Shown piece after piece: positions 26,676 through 36,044 of a stretch of 64,000 nt of DNA. The translations under genes were made by a program, and so were the position numbers. How positions within the stretch are numbered: the stretch's first letter is position 1; the number at the start of each line of letters is the position of its first letter. The notes below the pieces were generated by a model, which was given only the letters and a program-made list of their open reading frames with translations, searched no databases and was not told the origin of the DNA. The stretch is from an uncultured Bacilli bacterium (GTDB lineage Bacteria > Bacillota_I > Bacilli_A > RF39 > UBA660), in the NCBI GenBank assembly GCA_934096275.1, contig CAKOLK010000002.1, positions 1 to 64,000 on the forward strand, read 5' to 3'.

Positions 26676-27568
26676 CTACTTATATAGTTCATTATTTCTA
26701 GTATTCTATTTAAATCGTTATCATTTTCATATGATATTTCCATTTTTTTATTATTTAATTTTACTTTTGTTCCAAAATATTCTGATAATTGTTTTTCTAA
26801 ATCTATATACTCGCTTGATTTTTCTTTGTGTTGTTTAGTAATTTTGTTTTTCCTTTCATATTCATCATTGTTTGAAGATAGTTGTTCTAGTTGTCTTACA
26901 CTTAGATTGTCTGTGATTGTTTTTGCCGCTAATGTTTCTATTTTTTCTTTATCTTCTAATTTTGATAATACTCTGGCATGTCCCATTGTAATTTTGTTAG
27001 TAATAATTAAGTCTTTGATTGATTCTGGAAGATTTAGTATTCCTAAAATATTTGTTATGTGACTTCTTGACTTACCTACTTTTTTAGCAAGTTGTTCTTG
27101 ATTTAGGTTTAGTGCTTGCATTAGATTTTTGTATGCTTCTGCTTCTTCAATAGGATTTAGGTTTTCTCTTTGAAGGTTTTCTAATACTGCAATTTCCATC
27201 ATTTGTTCATCTGTAAAATCTCTAATTATTGCTGGAATTGTTTCTTTTCCTGCTAATTGAGAAGCACGATATCTTCTTTCTCCTGCTACTATTTCATAAC
27301 CTTTTATGCTTTTCTTTACTATTATTGGTTGAATTACTCCATGTTCTTTTATTGACTCTGCTAGTTCTTGAAGTGCTTCTTCATCAAATATTTTTCTAGG
27401 TTGATATGGATTTACTCTTAAATCAGATAGTTTTAATTCTTTTACTTCATCTAATTCTACTGTTTCCATTATTTTTTCTTCTACTTTATCATAGTTAATG
27501 TCTTCGATGTTGAATAGTTCTTCTAGTCCTATTCCTAGGGCTCTTCTTGTTTTATTATTTGTTTCCAT
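26672..27568 (-). CDS. parB: Chromosome-partitioning protein ParB (Spo0J)
   Basis: CTP-dependent DNA clamp that loads at parS sites and recruits SMC. Motifs in the 298 residues: LRVNPYQPRKIFDEEALQELAESIKEHGVIQPI, the CTP-binding GERRYRASQLAG (box II), ENLQRENLNPIEEAEAY and the helix-turn-helix LNQEQLAKKVGKSRSHITNIL. At the published ParB/Noc specificity positions it has Arg (KSR) and Gly (MGHAR), as ParB does. The ATG at 27568, inside parA, follows GAGGTGATT. Its likely sites are the six parS sequences between gyrA and dnaX. Confidence 0.96.
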   Translation of the reverse strand: METNNKTRRALGIGLEELFNIEDINYDKVEEKIMETVELDEVKELKLSDLRVNPYQPRKIFDEEALQELAESIKEHGVIQPIIVKKSIKGYEIVAGERRYRASQLAGKETIPAIIRDFTDEQMMEIAVLENLQRENLNPIEEAEAYKNLMQALNLNQEQLAKKVGKSRSHITNILGILNLPESIKDLIITNKITMGHARVLSKLEDKEKIETLAAKTITDNLSVRQLEQLSSNNDEYERKNKITKQHKEKSSEYIDLEKQLSEYFGTKVKLNNKKMEISYENDNDLNRILEIMNYISR

Positions 27569-28334
27569 TTGCTTCAATCACCTCTTTGGCTAAATTTAGA
27601 TAGGCTTCTGATCCTCTACTTTTTGGATCATATGCTATTATTGGTTTTCCATGTGATGGTGCTTCTGTTAATCTGATAAGTCTTGGAATTATTGTATTGT
27701 ATACTTTATCTTTGAAGTATTTTCTTATTTCTTCAACTACTTCTAGTCCTAAGTTTGTTCTTACATCTAGCATTGTTAATAGTACTCCTTCAATTGCTAA
27801 ATTAGGATTTAGATTGGCTTGAGTATACATTATTGCTTTTAATAATTGAGTAATCCCCTCTAATGCAAAAAATTCACATTGTACTGGAATTATTACTGAG
27901 TCTGATGCTGTTAGGGCATTTGTTGTTATTATACCAAGTGATGGAGGACAATCTATTATTATGTAATCATATTGATCTTTTATTTTACTAATGTGATATT
28001 TTAATTGTTCTGCCTTTGATATATTTGATTCTTTGTGTTCTAATTCGATGTCTATTCCTGCTAGATTTATGTTTGCTGGAAGTACGTATAGATTTTTGTA
28101 TTTTGTTTTTACTATGGTTTCTTCAATTGTTGATGTGTCATTTAAAACGTTATAAATACTTTTTTCTATTTCTCCTTTGTTTATACCTATTCCTGTTGTT
28201 GCATTGCATTGTGGATCTAGATCTATTAATAGAACTTTTTTATTTAATAATGCTAATGACGCAGAAAGATTAATACTTGTAGTAGTTTTACCTACTCCAC
28301 CTTTTTGATTTATTAAAGATATTACTTTTCCCAT
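27555..28334 (-). CDS. parA: Chromosome-partitioning ATPase ParA (Soj)
   Basis: Walker-type ATPase that binds DNA as a dimer, is regulated by ParB, and in Bacillus also controls DnaA. The 259 residues have the deviant Walker A KGGVGKTTTSINL, DLDPQCNATTGIG, DYIIIDCPPSLGI and a basic C-terminal half. It overlaps parB by 14 nt. Given that TGTTAATAA boxes lie beside parS sites in this genome, a link between ParA, ParB and DnaA is plausible. Confidence 0.96.
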   Translation of the reverse strand: MGKVISLINQKGGVGKTTTSINLSASLALLNKKVLLIDLDPQCNATTGIGINKGEIEKSIYNVLNDTSTIEETIVKTKYKNLYVLPANINLAGIDIELEHKESNISKAEQLKYHISKIKDQYDYIIIDCPPSLGIITTNALTASDSVIIPVQCEFFALEGITQLLKAIMYTQANLNPNLAIEGVLLTMLDVRTNLGLEVVEEIRKYFKDKVYNTIIPRLIRLTEAPSHGKPIIAYDPKSRGSEAYLNLAKEVIEANGNK

Positions 28335-28429
28335 TTTGTTACCACCTATTTCTTTCTTTATACTATATATATTCTATCAAAAATTTCTGTGTTTTTAAAG
28401 TTATTTTTCATGTTTTTATTTTTATATTA

Positions 28430-28455
28430 AAAAAATGCCTATATATAGGCATTAA
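28430..28455 (-). terminator. Terminator after noc
   Basis: Perfect hairpin ATGCCTAT-AT-ATAGGCAT overlapping the noc stop, followed on the minus strand by a T run. Confidence 0.88.
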
Positions 28456-29660
28456 AATTTGTTTTTGTCTATTTTTATTATGATTTGGTAAACATTGTCT
28501 AAGTCAAATTCTTGAACATCAACATTGAAACCAAACTTTTCTGTGTTTTGTACTGCTTGTCTAACATTATTTATAGCAAATCTTAAGTCATATACTTGAT
28601 TATAACTTGGTTGTTCTTCTTTTGACTCATTTGGTATGGTTACTATTTGTGGTTCTGGGTGATTAGCATTTACACCTACTGATGTTTGTTCTTGTAATGG
28701 TTTTATTTCTTGTGGTTGTGTTTCAGTTATAGTAGGAATATTTATTGATTGTTCAGTTTTTATAGGTTGTTCTACTGTTGTTTCAGGTGTAGATTCTTGT
28801 CTTAGCATATCGAAAATGTTAGGTTTTAGTGTTGTTGGTCCAGCTTTAATTTCAGCTTTAATTTCAGGTTGTGTTTCTTTTGACTCATTTGGTATGGTTA
28901 CTATTTGTGGTTCTGGGTGATTAGCATTTTCACTTATTGGTGTTGGTTCTTGTGATTGTTGTGCATTTGCTAATATATCATTTTCCATTTTATTTATATT
29001 TTCTTCCAAAATACTTTTATTTTGATGTTCTATTGGTTGTTCTTCTTGTGGTTTTTTCCCAGTTAAAGCCATTATTTCATCATCTAATTGTCTTACTGTT
29101 AACCTATTCATTATTACTTGATTTAATAGTTTCTTTTGATCTTCTACATTTGGAACATTTAATAGACTTCTAGCATGTCGTTCTGATATTTGTTTATTTA
29201 GTAGTGCTGTTTGAACTTCTTCTGCTAGGTTTAGAAGTCTTAGTTTATTAGCTACTGTTGATTGTGATTTTCCTAAGTTTGCTGCTAATTCTTCTTGAGT
29301 TAGATTATCTAATTTTAGAATTGTTTGGTATGTTTTTGCTTCTTCGATTGGTGTTAAGTCAGATCTTTGAAGATTTTCAAGTAAAGCTATTTTAGCTGTT
29401 TCTTTATCATCTATGTCTCTTACTAATGCTGGTATTGTTGTTTTTCCTGCTAATTGAGAGGCACGATATCTTCTTTCTCCTGCTATTATTTCGTATTTGT
29501 CACCAATTTTTCTTACTATTATTGGTTGAATTACTCCGTGTTCTTTTATAGACAAAGCTAACTCATTTAATGCTTGTTCATCAAATATTTCTCTTGGTTG
29601 AAATCTATTTGGCATTATATCATTTATATTAAGTTCGAATACTTCTTTTTCCAAGTTCAT
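28452..29660 (-). CDS. noc: Nucleoid occlusion protein Noc, with extended C-terminus
   Basis: ParB paralogue that in Bacillus binds NBS sites and prevents division over the nucleoid. The N-terminal 230 residues align with Noc: IMPNRFQPREIFDEQALNELA, GERRYRASQLAG, NLTQEELAANLGKSQSTVANKLRLL and KQISERHARSL. Gln in KSQ, Lys in NKLR and Arg in ERHAR match the Noc specificity residues, and perfect NBS sites occur in the window. Two oddities: it begins MNLEKEVFELNIN, without the amphipathic helix that anchors Bacillus Noc to membrane, and after about residue 215 it has a Pro/Gln/Glu-rich linker with a repeat, then a final 45-residue folded-looking segment. Confidence 0.88.
   Translation of the reverse strand: MNLEKEVFELNINDIMPNRFQPREIFDEQALNELALSIKEHGVIQPIIVRKIGDKYEIIAGERRYRASQLAGKTTIPALVRDIDDKETAKIALLENLQRSDLTPIEEAKTYQTILKLDNLTQEELAANLGKSQSTVANKLRLLNLAEEVQTALLNKQISERHARSLLNVPNVEDQKKLLNQVIMNRLTVRQLDDEIMALTGKKPQEEQPIEHQNKSILEENINKMENDILANAQQSQEPTPISENANHPEPQIVTIPNESKETQPEIKAEIKAGPTTLKPNIFDMLRQESTPETTVEQPIKTEQSINIPTITETQPQEIKPLQEQTSVGVNANHPEPQIVTIPNESKEEQPSYNQVYDLRFAINNVRQAVQNTEKFGFNVDVQEFDLDNVYQIIIKIDKNKF
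28617..28671 (-). repeat. 55-bp direct repeat in noc, copy A
   Basis: Identical to 28875-28929, spaced 258 bp (86 codons, in frame). Encodes ANHPEPQIVTIPNESKE in the linker of Noc. Confidence 0.9.
28875..28929 (-). repeat. 55-bp direct repeat in noc, copy B
   Basis: Second identical copy of the in-frame repeat; see the entry at 28617. Confidence 0.9.
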
Positions 29661-29708
29661 ATTATCCCTCTTTTCATTCTTTATAGTTCCCCTAATGTAA
29701 ATTATACA

Positions 29709-29733
29709 ATAAAAAAAGAGACTTTACAATGGT
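29709..29733 (-). terminator. Terminator after rsmG
   Basis: AGAC/GTCT stem with a 9-base loop on the minus strand followed by CTTTTTTT at the rsmG stop codon. Confidence 0.6.
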
Positions 29734-30425
29734 CTATGCTTAATTTTTGCAAAATCTCTTGGGTAAGTTTGTGATACTTTGTTTAATTTTCTTATTTTTA
29801 GTATCGTTCTTGTACTTTGTTCTACTGGTAATTCGAATTGATACATTTTCTCTAGTCTAAAGTTTAGTGTCTTTAGAGCATTTTCAGATTTTAATAATTC
29901 TTCTTCTACTTTTGCTTTTAAAATTATAAAGTATCCTTTTACTTTTACTAATTGTGATGCCATTTCTAGTATTACGGGAATGCTTGCTACTGCTCGTGAT
30001 GTTACTATATCAAATTCTTCTTTATGTTTTCTTGAATATTCTTCTATTCTTGCTGTTTCTACTTTTATGTTTTCTAGATTTAATTCTTTTATTAAGTAAT
30101 TTAAGAATTTTGTTCTTTTTTCAAGTGAATCTACTAATGTTACATCTAGTTCTGGGTATGCTATTTTTAAGACTACTCCAGGAAAACCTGCTCCACTTCC
30201 GATATCACATAGTTTTATATTTTTGTCTTCGATTAGAGGTGCTGCCGCTAATGAATCGTAAAAGTGTTTTAAGTATACTTCTTTTTTAGCAGTTATTCCT
30301 GTTAGATTTATTTTTTTGTTTTCTTCTACTAAGATTTTGTAGTATTTATTTAATTGTTCTAGTTGGGCTTCGTTTAGTATTATATTTATTTTTTTTAATT
30401 CTTTTATAAATTCTTCTTTAGTCAT
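29724..30425 (-). CDS. rsmG: 16S rRNA m7G527 methyltransferase RsmG
   Basis: S-adenosylmethionine-dependent methyltransferase of 16S rRNA G527. The 233 residues include NLTGITAKKEVYLKHFYDSL, the SAM motif LCDIGSGAGFPGVVLKIAYP, VDSLEKRTKFL and IVTSRAVASIPVILE. It overlaps mnmG by 8 nt, in the usual mnmE-mnmG-rsmG-noc-parA-parB order. Confidence 0.97.
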   Translation of the reverse strand: MTKEEFIKELKKINIILNEAQLEQLNKYYKILVEENKKINLTGITAKKEVYLKHFYDSLAAAPLIEDKNIKLCDIGSGAGFPGVVLKIAYPELDVTLVDSLEKRTKFLNYLIKELNLENIKVETARIEEYSRKHKEEFDIVTSRAVASIPVILEMASQLVKVKGYFIILKAKVEEELLKSENALKTLNFRLEKMYQFELPVEQSTRTILKIRKLNKVSQTYPRDFAKIKHRPL

Positions 30426-32262
30426 TATTTTTATTTCCCCTTTTTAAATAAATCATTAGTATTGATATATCAGATGGATTTACTCCGCTTATTCGCATTG
30501 CTTGTCCAATTGATGTTGGTTTTACTTTTTGCAATTTTTCTCTTGCTTCTAGTGCTAGATTACTAATTTTAGTGAAGTCTGTGTCTTCTGGTATGATGAT
30601 TTCATCGTATTCAGACATCTTTTTTGCTTCTCTTTCTTGTTTTTTGATGTAGCCTTCATATTTTACGATTATTTGAGTTTTATTTATAATTTCTTCTTCA
30701 TAGTTGTTTTTTATATATTTTGTTAAATCTGAAAGGTTTATTTCTGGTCTTTTTAATAGTTCAAATAATGATATTCTATCTTTTAATTCAATGTTTAATT
30801 CGTTGTTTGTAGGTTTTATATAATTTGTTTTTAATTCTTCGATTAGTTCATTTATTTTTTGTTCTTTTTGTTTGTATTTTTGATATTGTTCTTCTTTTAG
30901 TAGTCCTATTTCATGTCCTTTTTCTGATAGTCTTTGATCTGCATTGTCATCTCTTAAAAGTAGTCTATATTCTGCTCGTGATGTTAATAGACGATATGGT
31001 TCTTTTGTTCCTTTTGTTACTAAGTCGTCTATCAGAACTCCGATGTAGGCTTCATTTCTTTTTAGAATTAATGGTTTTTTGTCCTCTAGTTTTAGGGATG
31101 CATTTATTCCAGCGATTAGACCTTGGCATGCTGCTTCTTCATATCCTGATGTACCATTTATTTGTCCTGCAGTGAATAAATTTTTTATTAGTTTTGTTTC
31201 TAATGATTGTTTTAATTGAGTTGGGTCTATTGCATCATATTCTATTGCATAAGCGTATTTTAGGATCTTTGCATTTTCTAATCCTGGTAATGAGTGAACC
31301 ATTTGTTCTTGAACGTCTTCTGGCATACTTGTTGAGAAACCTTGAATGTATATATCATCATAATATAGGCTTTCTGGTTCTAAAAATAGTTGATGTCTTT
31401 CTTTATCATTAAATCTTACTATTTTGTCTTCGATTGATGGACAGTATCTTGGTCCTACTCCTTCGACGTATCCGCCATACATACTAGATTTTTGTAAGTT
31501 TTCATTTATTATCCTATGAGTGTCTGGTGTTGTATAGATTAAATAGCATTTTTCTTGGTTTTCTATATCATATTTTACTTCATTCATATAGGAAAATGTT
31601 AATGGGTAGTTGTCACCGGGTTGTTCTAATCCTTTGGTGAAGTCTATTGTGTCTTTTTTGATTCTTGGTGGTGTTCCTGTTTTTAGTCGTTGAATTGTAA
31701 ATCCTAATTCTCTTAATTTATCGCTTAGATGAAGTGATGGCTCTTCTCCGTGTGGTCCTCCAGAATGTTTTTTATCTCCACGCAGAATCATTCCTTTTAA
31801 ATATGTTCCTGTTGTTAATATTACTGCGTCTGCATATATTCTTTCATTATTTTTTGTAAGGACTCCTTTTATAGTATTATTTTCTACGATTAGGTCTTCT
31901 ACTATGTCTTCTTTTATTTCTAGATTTTTTTCATTTTGTAATGTTTTTAACATTTCTTGTGGATAAATTGTTTTGTCTATTTGAGCTCTTAGTGCTTGAA
32001 CTGCTGGTCCTTTTTTTGTATTTAATTTTTTTATTTGAAGAATAGATTTGTCTGTGTTTTTACCCATTTCGCCACCAAGGGCGTCTATTTCTCTTACTAC
32101 TACTCCTTTGGCTGGTCCTCCGATTGAAGGATTGCATGGGGCGTCTGCTATGTTTTTAATGTTTCCTGTTATTAAAAGTGTTTTATGACCTTTTCTGGAT
32201 GCTGCTAATGCTGCTTCACATCCGGCGTGTCCTCCTCCTACTACGATTATTTCATACTTCAT
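30418..32262 (-). CDS. mnmG: tRNA uridine-34 modification enzyme MnmG (GidA)
   Basis: FAD-dependent partner of MnmE that makes cmnm5U34 in tRNA. The 614-residue protein has the FAD-binding VVGGGHAGCEAALAASRKGH, family motifs CNPSIGGPAKGVVVREIDALGG and GTPPRIKKDTIDF, SGYEEAACQGLIAGINAS, and the C-terminal helical domain. Full length. It lies 8 nt after mnmE. Confidence 0.97.
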   Translation of the reverse strand: MKYEIIVVGGGHAGCEAALAASRKGHKTLLITGNIKNIADAPCNPSIGGPAKGVVVREIDALGGEMGKNTDKSILQIKKLNTKKGPAVQALRAQIDKTIYPQEMLKTLQNEKNLEIKEDIVEDLIVENNTIKGVLTKNNERIYADAVILTTGTYLKGMILRGDKKHSGGPHGEEPSLHLSDKLRELGFTIQRLKTGTPPRIKKDTIDFTKGLEQPGDNYPLTFSYMNEVKYDIENQEKCYLIYTTPDTHRIINENLQKSSMYGGYVEGVGPRYCPSIEDKIVRFNDKERHQLFLEPESLYYDDIYIQGFSTSMPEDVQEQMVHSLPGLENAKILKYAYAIEYDAIDPTQLKQSLETKLIKNLFTAGQINGTSGYEEAACQGLIAGINASLKLEDKKPLILKRNEAYIGVLIDDLVTKGTKEPYRLLTSRAEYRLLLRDDNADQRLSEKGHEIGLLKEEQYQKYKQKEQKINELIEELKTNYIKPTNNELNIELKDRISLFELLKRPEINLSDLTKYIKNNYEEEIINKTQIIVKYEGYIKKQEREAKKMSEYDEIIIPEDTDFTKISNLALEAREKLQKVKPTSIGQAMRISGVNPSDISILMIYLKRGNKNND

Positions 32263-32269
32263 ATTATCC

Positions 32270-33622
32270 CTACTTTCCTACACAGAATTTGCTAAATAAA
32301 TTATCTAGTAATTCTTCTTGATATGTTTCTCCTATTACTTCTCCTAGAACATCCCAAATATATTTTAAATCTATTTCTATAATATCTATTGGTAAATTAT
32401 TTTCTATATTTTGTCTTATGTTTTCTATAGAGTTTTTGGCTTCTTCAACTTTTCTTAGTTGATTTATGTTTGACACATAGTTGTAATCTTTTGTTTCTAT
32501 TTTGTCTAGGTTAAACATTTCTTTTATTTTTTCTTTTAGTTCTTTTATACCATCATCATTTAATGTATTTGTTGTAACTATTTCTTCTTGTTTTAACTCA
32601 TTTATATCTATTTTCTTTTCTAAATCATTTTTATTTATAATTATTATTCTTTTTTTATTCTTAGATAGTTCTAATAACTCTTTATCTTCTTTTTGAAGTT
32701 GTTCATTGTTATTTAGTACCAGTAAAACTAAATCTGCTTTCTCTACTGCTTGTTTTGATCTTTCTACTCCGATTTGTTCTACTATGTCTTTTGTTTGTCT
32801 TATTCCAGCAGTGTCTATTAGATTAAGCCCTATTCCATCTAATATTATTGATTCTTCTACTATGTCTCTTGTTGTTCCTGCTATGTCTGTTACTATTGCT
32901 TTGTCATATCCAGAAAACATATTTAAAATACTACTTTTTCCTACATTTGGTCTTCCTATTATTGCAACATTTATTCCATCTTTGATTATTTTACTATTTT
33001 TAGAGTTTTCTATTATTTTGTCTAGTTCGTCTTTAATATTATCTAATTTATCTTTTATTTTTCCTACTGTCATTTCTTCAATATCTTGATATTCTGGATA
33101 GTCTATGTTAACTTCAATGTTTGCTAGTATATCAGATAGTTTTTCTCTTAGTGTTCTTATCTTTTTTGTTGTATTTCCTTTTAAATTATTTATTGCTATT
33201 TGTCTTGCTGTATCACTTTTTACATTTATTAAGTCCATTACTGCTTCTGCTTGAGTTAAGTCTATTCTTCCATTTAAGAATGCTCTTTTTGTGAATTCTC
33301 CTGGTTCTGCTAAACGAATATTTTGTTTTAATAGTAATTCTAATACTTTTTTAGTTGTCGCTATTCCACCATGACAATTTATTTCTACGATGTCTTCTCT
33401 TGTGAATGTTTTGGGTGCTTTCATTATTGTTACTAGTACTTCATCTATTGTTTGGTTATTGTCTTCAATATATGTATAAGTTATTGTGTGACTTTCTTTT
33501 TCTAGAATATTTGCTTTAGTAATTTTATTTACTTCTTTTATTGCCTCTAATCCTGAGACTCTTATTATTGAAATTGCTCCGACTCCTAGTGTTGTTGATA
33601 TTGCTGCGATTGTGTCATTCAT
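32270..33622 (-). CDS. mnmE: tRNA modification GTPase MnmE
   Basis: GTPase partner of MnmG. N-terminal folate-binding domain (DTIAAISTTLGVGAISIIRVSG), helical domain interrupted by a Ras-like G domain: GRPNVGKSSILNMFSG, IAGTTRDIVEE, DTAGIRQTKD, NKNDLE. The C-terminus is FCVGK, a conserved variant of the catalytic C[IV]GK. GAGGTGG five bases before the ATG at 33622 sets the start; the upstream extension to 33646 lacks a site. Confidence 0.97.
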   Translation of the reverse strand: MNDTIAAISTTLGVGAISIIRVSGLEAIKEVNKITKANILEKESHTITYTYIEDNNQTIDEVLVTIMKAPKTFTREDIVEINCHGGIATTKKVLELLLKQNIRLAEPGEFTKRAFLNGRIDLTQAEAVMDLINVKSDTARQIAINNLKGNTTKKIRTLREKLSDILANIEVNIDYPEYQDIEEMTVGKIKDKLDNIKDELDKIIENSKNSKIIKDGINVAIIGRPNVGKSSILNMFSGYDKAIVTDIAGTTRDIVEESIILDGIGLNLIDTAGIRQTKDIVEQIGVERSKQAVEKADLVLLVLNNNEQLQKEDKELLELSKNKKRIIIINKNDLEKKIDINELKQEEIVTTNTLNDDGIKELKEKIKEMFNLDKIETKDYNYVSNINQLRKVEEAKNSIENIRQNIENNLPIDIIEIDLKYIWDVLGEVIGETYQEELLDNLFSKFCVGK

Positions 33623-33758
33623 TTGTACCACCTCTTTTTTACGCATTGTATTATATCATATTTTTTTTAATATATCACATTTTTCGTGCTTTTTTGCGCA
33701 ATTTATTTGTTTTTATACTTTTTTTACATTTTTTTAGTTTGGGTATTTATTTTTTTAT

Positions 33759-33786
33759 TTGATTTTTATGCATAAGGTGGTATAAT
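33759..33786 (+). promoter_or_regulatory. Promoter of the PIG-L-like gene
   Basis: TTGATT, 16-bp spacer, extended -10 TGGTATAAT ending at 33786, about 30 bp before the gene start. Confidence 0.65.
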
Positions 33787-33816
33787 TGGTAAGTGAAAGT
33801 GTTTTCGGGTGATTTG

Positions 33817-34512
33817 ATGAAGTATTTTAGATTTATTATTATATTGATTGTTTGTGTCATTTTTGGTACTTTGATCTATTTTTTTAATTTTTATCATAAC
33901 TTGGATAAAGATTTAAAAAAGATTGATTTTAATAGATATGACAAATTGATGATTGTTGCGCATCCTGATGATGAAACTTTATGGGGTGGAGGACATCTTA
34001 TTGATGGAGATTATGTTGTTGTTTGTGTTACTTGTGGTAAGAATAAAGTTCGTTTGAATGAAATAAAGCGTGTTTTAAATAGAACTGATGATGAATTAAT
34101 TGCGCTTTGGTATCCAGATAAAACTAAAGGGAAGCGAAATAATTGGAAGCTTTGTTATAATGATATAAAAAATGATTTAGATAAGATTATTAATGCTTAT
34201 GATTGGAAGGTTATTGTTACTCATAATCCTAAAGGGGAGTATGGCCATATTCATCATAAGAAGCTTAACAAAATGGTTACTGATATATATGATAATGAAG
34301 ATATAGAAGGGGAGTTATTTTATTTTGGAAAGTATTATACTAAAAGTAAAGTTACTGATTTGAGGACTAATCAAACTAAATATAATCCTAATTCAATTAA
34401 TGAAAAGAAAAAACTTATTAAAATGTATCATTCACAAGGTTTTATTAAAAAGATGTTTAATCATATGACTGAGTATGAGGATTGGCAAAAGTATGAAAAA
34501 AAAGGAGACTAG
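33817..34512 (+). CDS. Membrane-anchored PIG-L family deacetylase
   Basis: Likely zinc-dependent deacetylase of a GlcNAc-type or similar N-acetyl substrate. The 231 residues have one N-terminal transmembrane helix (about 4-22), the zinc motif MIVAHPDDETLWGGG, VVVCVTCG and the second zinc motif YGHIHHKKL. ATG at 33817 follows GGGTGAT. It is the only plus-strand gene in the mnmE-jag block and is head-on to replication from the origin, so it looks like an insertion into a conserved cluster. Substrate unknown. Confidence 0.85.
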   Translation: MKYFRFIIILIVCVIFGTLIYFFNFYHNLDKDLKKIDFNRYDKLMIVAHPDDETLWGGGHLIDGDYVVVCVTCGKNKVRLNEIKRVLNRTDDELIALWYPDKTKGKRNNWKLCYNDIKNDLDKIINAYDWKVIVTHNPKGEYGHIHHKKLNKMVTDIYDNEDIEGELFYFGKYYTKSKVTDLRTNQTKYNPNSINEKKKLIKMYHSQGFIKKMFNHMTEYEDWQKYEKKGD

Positions 34513-34531
34513 TTTTTTAGTCTTCTTTTGG
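34496..34531. terminator. Bidirectional terminator between PIG-L gene and jag
   Basis: AAAAGGAGACTA pairs with TAGTCTTCTTTT around a T-rich loop at the convergent stop codons. Confidence 0.75.
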
Positions 34532-35125
34532 TTTTATTACAACGTATCTATTTGGTTCTTCACCTTCGCTTTGTGTTATTACATCTTTTGAGTTTGTTAA
34601 TACGTTGTGAATTATTCTTCTTTCATATGAATTCATTGGCTCTAAACTAACTGGTTGTTTAGATTTTGCAACGTCTTTTGCTGTGTATTTTGCTAGTTTT
34701 TCTAGTCTTGATTTTCTTTGATTTTTGTAATCATTTACGTCTACAGTAAATTTATAGAATGTGTTGTATTTTGTTGAAACCATTTGACTTGCTAGTGTTT
34801 GCAAAGCATCAATAGTTTTTCCATTTTTACCAATTAAAACTGAAGATGTTGACGAGATTATGTTATATATTAATTGTGTGTCTCTGTTTTTTGTTTCAAT
34901 ATTGCAATCAAATCCCATATCTTTTACTATTTTGTATAAAAAGTCTTTTATTTCTTTATTTAATTCTGATTTTGTTATAGCAAGTATTTCTACTTTTTTA
35001 TTAAATAATGTTTTTTTTGTTTCTTTTTCTATTATTATTACTTCATCTTGTTTAGCATTTAAATCTATTAAAGCATTAGATATTGCTTCTTCTTTTGTTT
35101 TTCCTGTATATATTTTATTTTCCAT
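34517..35125 (-). CDS. jag: RNA-binding protein Jag/KhpB
   Basis: SpoIIIJ-associated RNA-binding protein of 202 residues. Domains: Jag_N (IYTGKTKEEAISNALIDLNAKQDEVIII), KH (IGKNGKTIDALQTLASQM) and R3H (LEPMNSYERRIIHNVL). It overlaps yidC by 11 nt; this yidC-jag pair is conserved in Firmicutes. Confidence 0.95.
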   Translation of the reverse strand: MENKIYTGKTKEEAISNALIDLNAKQDEVIIIEKETKKTLFNKKVEILAITKSELNKEIKDFLYKIVKDMGFDCNIETKNRDTQLIYNIISSTSSVLIGKNGKTIDALQTLASQMVSTKYNTFYKFTVDVNDYKNQRKSRLEKLAKYTAKDVAKSKQPVSLEPMNSYERRIIHNVLTNSKDVITQSEGEEPNRYVVIKPKED

Positions 35126-36044
35126 TTTTAAGACTCCTGTTAACTAATTTATTTTGGACTATTGTAAATATTGATGATGTAATCCAATAAAATGCTATTG
35201 CAGTTGGTAGAGTAAATGCCATGAATCCTATGAATATAGTCATAAAGTTCATCATCATGTTCATTTGACTTGCCATTGCGTTGTCTTTATCTTGCATTTG
35301 TTTATTATTTTTATATGAGAAATATGTTGTTACAACAATTAGTGCTGGTATTATTATGTAATACCAATTTCCATTTGTTATAGCAGTCCATGGTGTTATT
35401 CCCATGTTTATTCCTATGAATGTTTCTTCATATATTGCAGGAACTCTTTGGATTGCTTCCCAGAATGCTAATAGAATAGGTAATTGTAAGAAAGCAAATA
35501 TGCATCCTGACATTGGATTTATGTTGTATTTTTTATATATTGCTAACATTTCTTGACCTTTTTTATTCATTGATTCAGGATCTGTTTTATTTTCATATTT
35601 CTTTTCTAACTTAGTTAATTCTGGTTGAGCTTTTTTCATCATTTCAGATTGTATAGCAGTTTTTTTAGTTACTGGGTATAATATTCCTCTTAATATAAGA
35701 GTTATTATTACTAATGATATTGCTATGCTACCTACTATTTTACTTAGATTGATTATTATAAATGCTAATGGTCTTACAAATAGAGTGTTCCATAGTCCTT
35801 CATATTCTCCAGATATTTTTAAGTTGTCACAATCTGGTAGTTTTGATATATCTTTTTTGTTGTCTTCATATAGTTTTATTAATTCTTTATCTGTTGGTTT
35901 ACATACTATATTTTCTGTTACGTTTTGGCCAGTTTTTTCATATTTTACTGGTTTATTATCACTGTCTGTTAATGTTTTTGTACAACCAGATAGTGTTATT
36001 AGTAATAAAAAGACAGTTAATATTTTAGTTATTTTATTTTTCAT
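35115..36044 (-). CDS. yidC: Membrane protein insertase YidC (SpoIIIJ type)
   Basis: Inserts proteins into the cytoplasmic membrane. The 309-residue precursor has a lipobox LITLSGC with lipidated Cys near residue 21, an extracellular stretch of about 70 residues, longer than in Bacillus SpoIIIJ, then five membrane helices. The hydrophilic-groove Arg is in VIITLILRGILYPVTKK; NPMSGCIFAFLQLPILLAFWEAI follows. A Cys pair in the extracellular part (VCKPTD...LPDCDN) could form a disulfide. Confidence 0.95.
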   Translation of the reverse strand: MKNKITKILTVFLLLITLSGCTKTLTDSDNKPVKYEKTGQNVTENIVCKPTDKELIKLYEDNKKDISKLPDCDNLKISGEYEGLWNTLFVRPLAFIIINLSKIVGSIAISLVIITLILRGILYPVTKKTAIQSEMMKKAQPELTKLEKKYENKTDPESMNKKGQEMLAIYKKYNINPMSGCIFAFLQLPILLAFWEAIQRVPAIYEETFIGINMGITPWTAITNGNWYYIIIPALIVVTTYFSYKNNKQMQDKDNAMASQMNMMMNFMTIFIGFMAFTLPTAIAFYWITSSIFTIVQNKLVNRSLKNGK

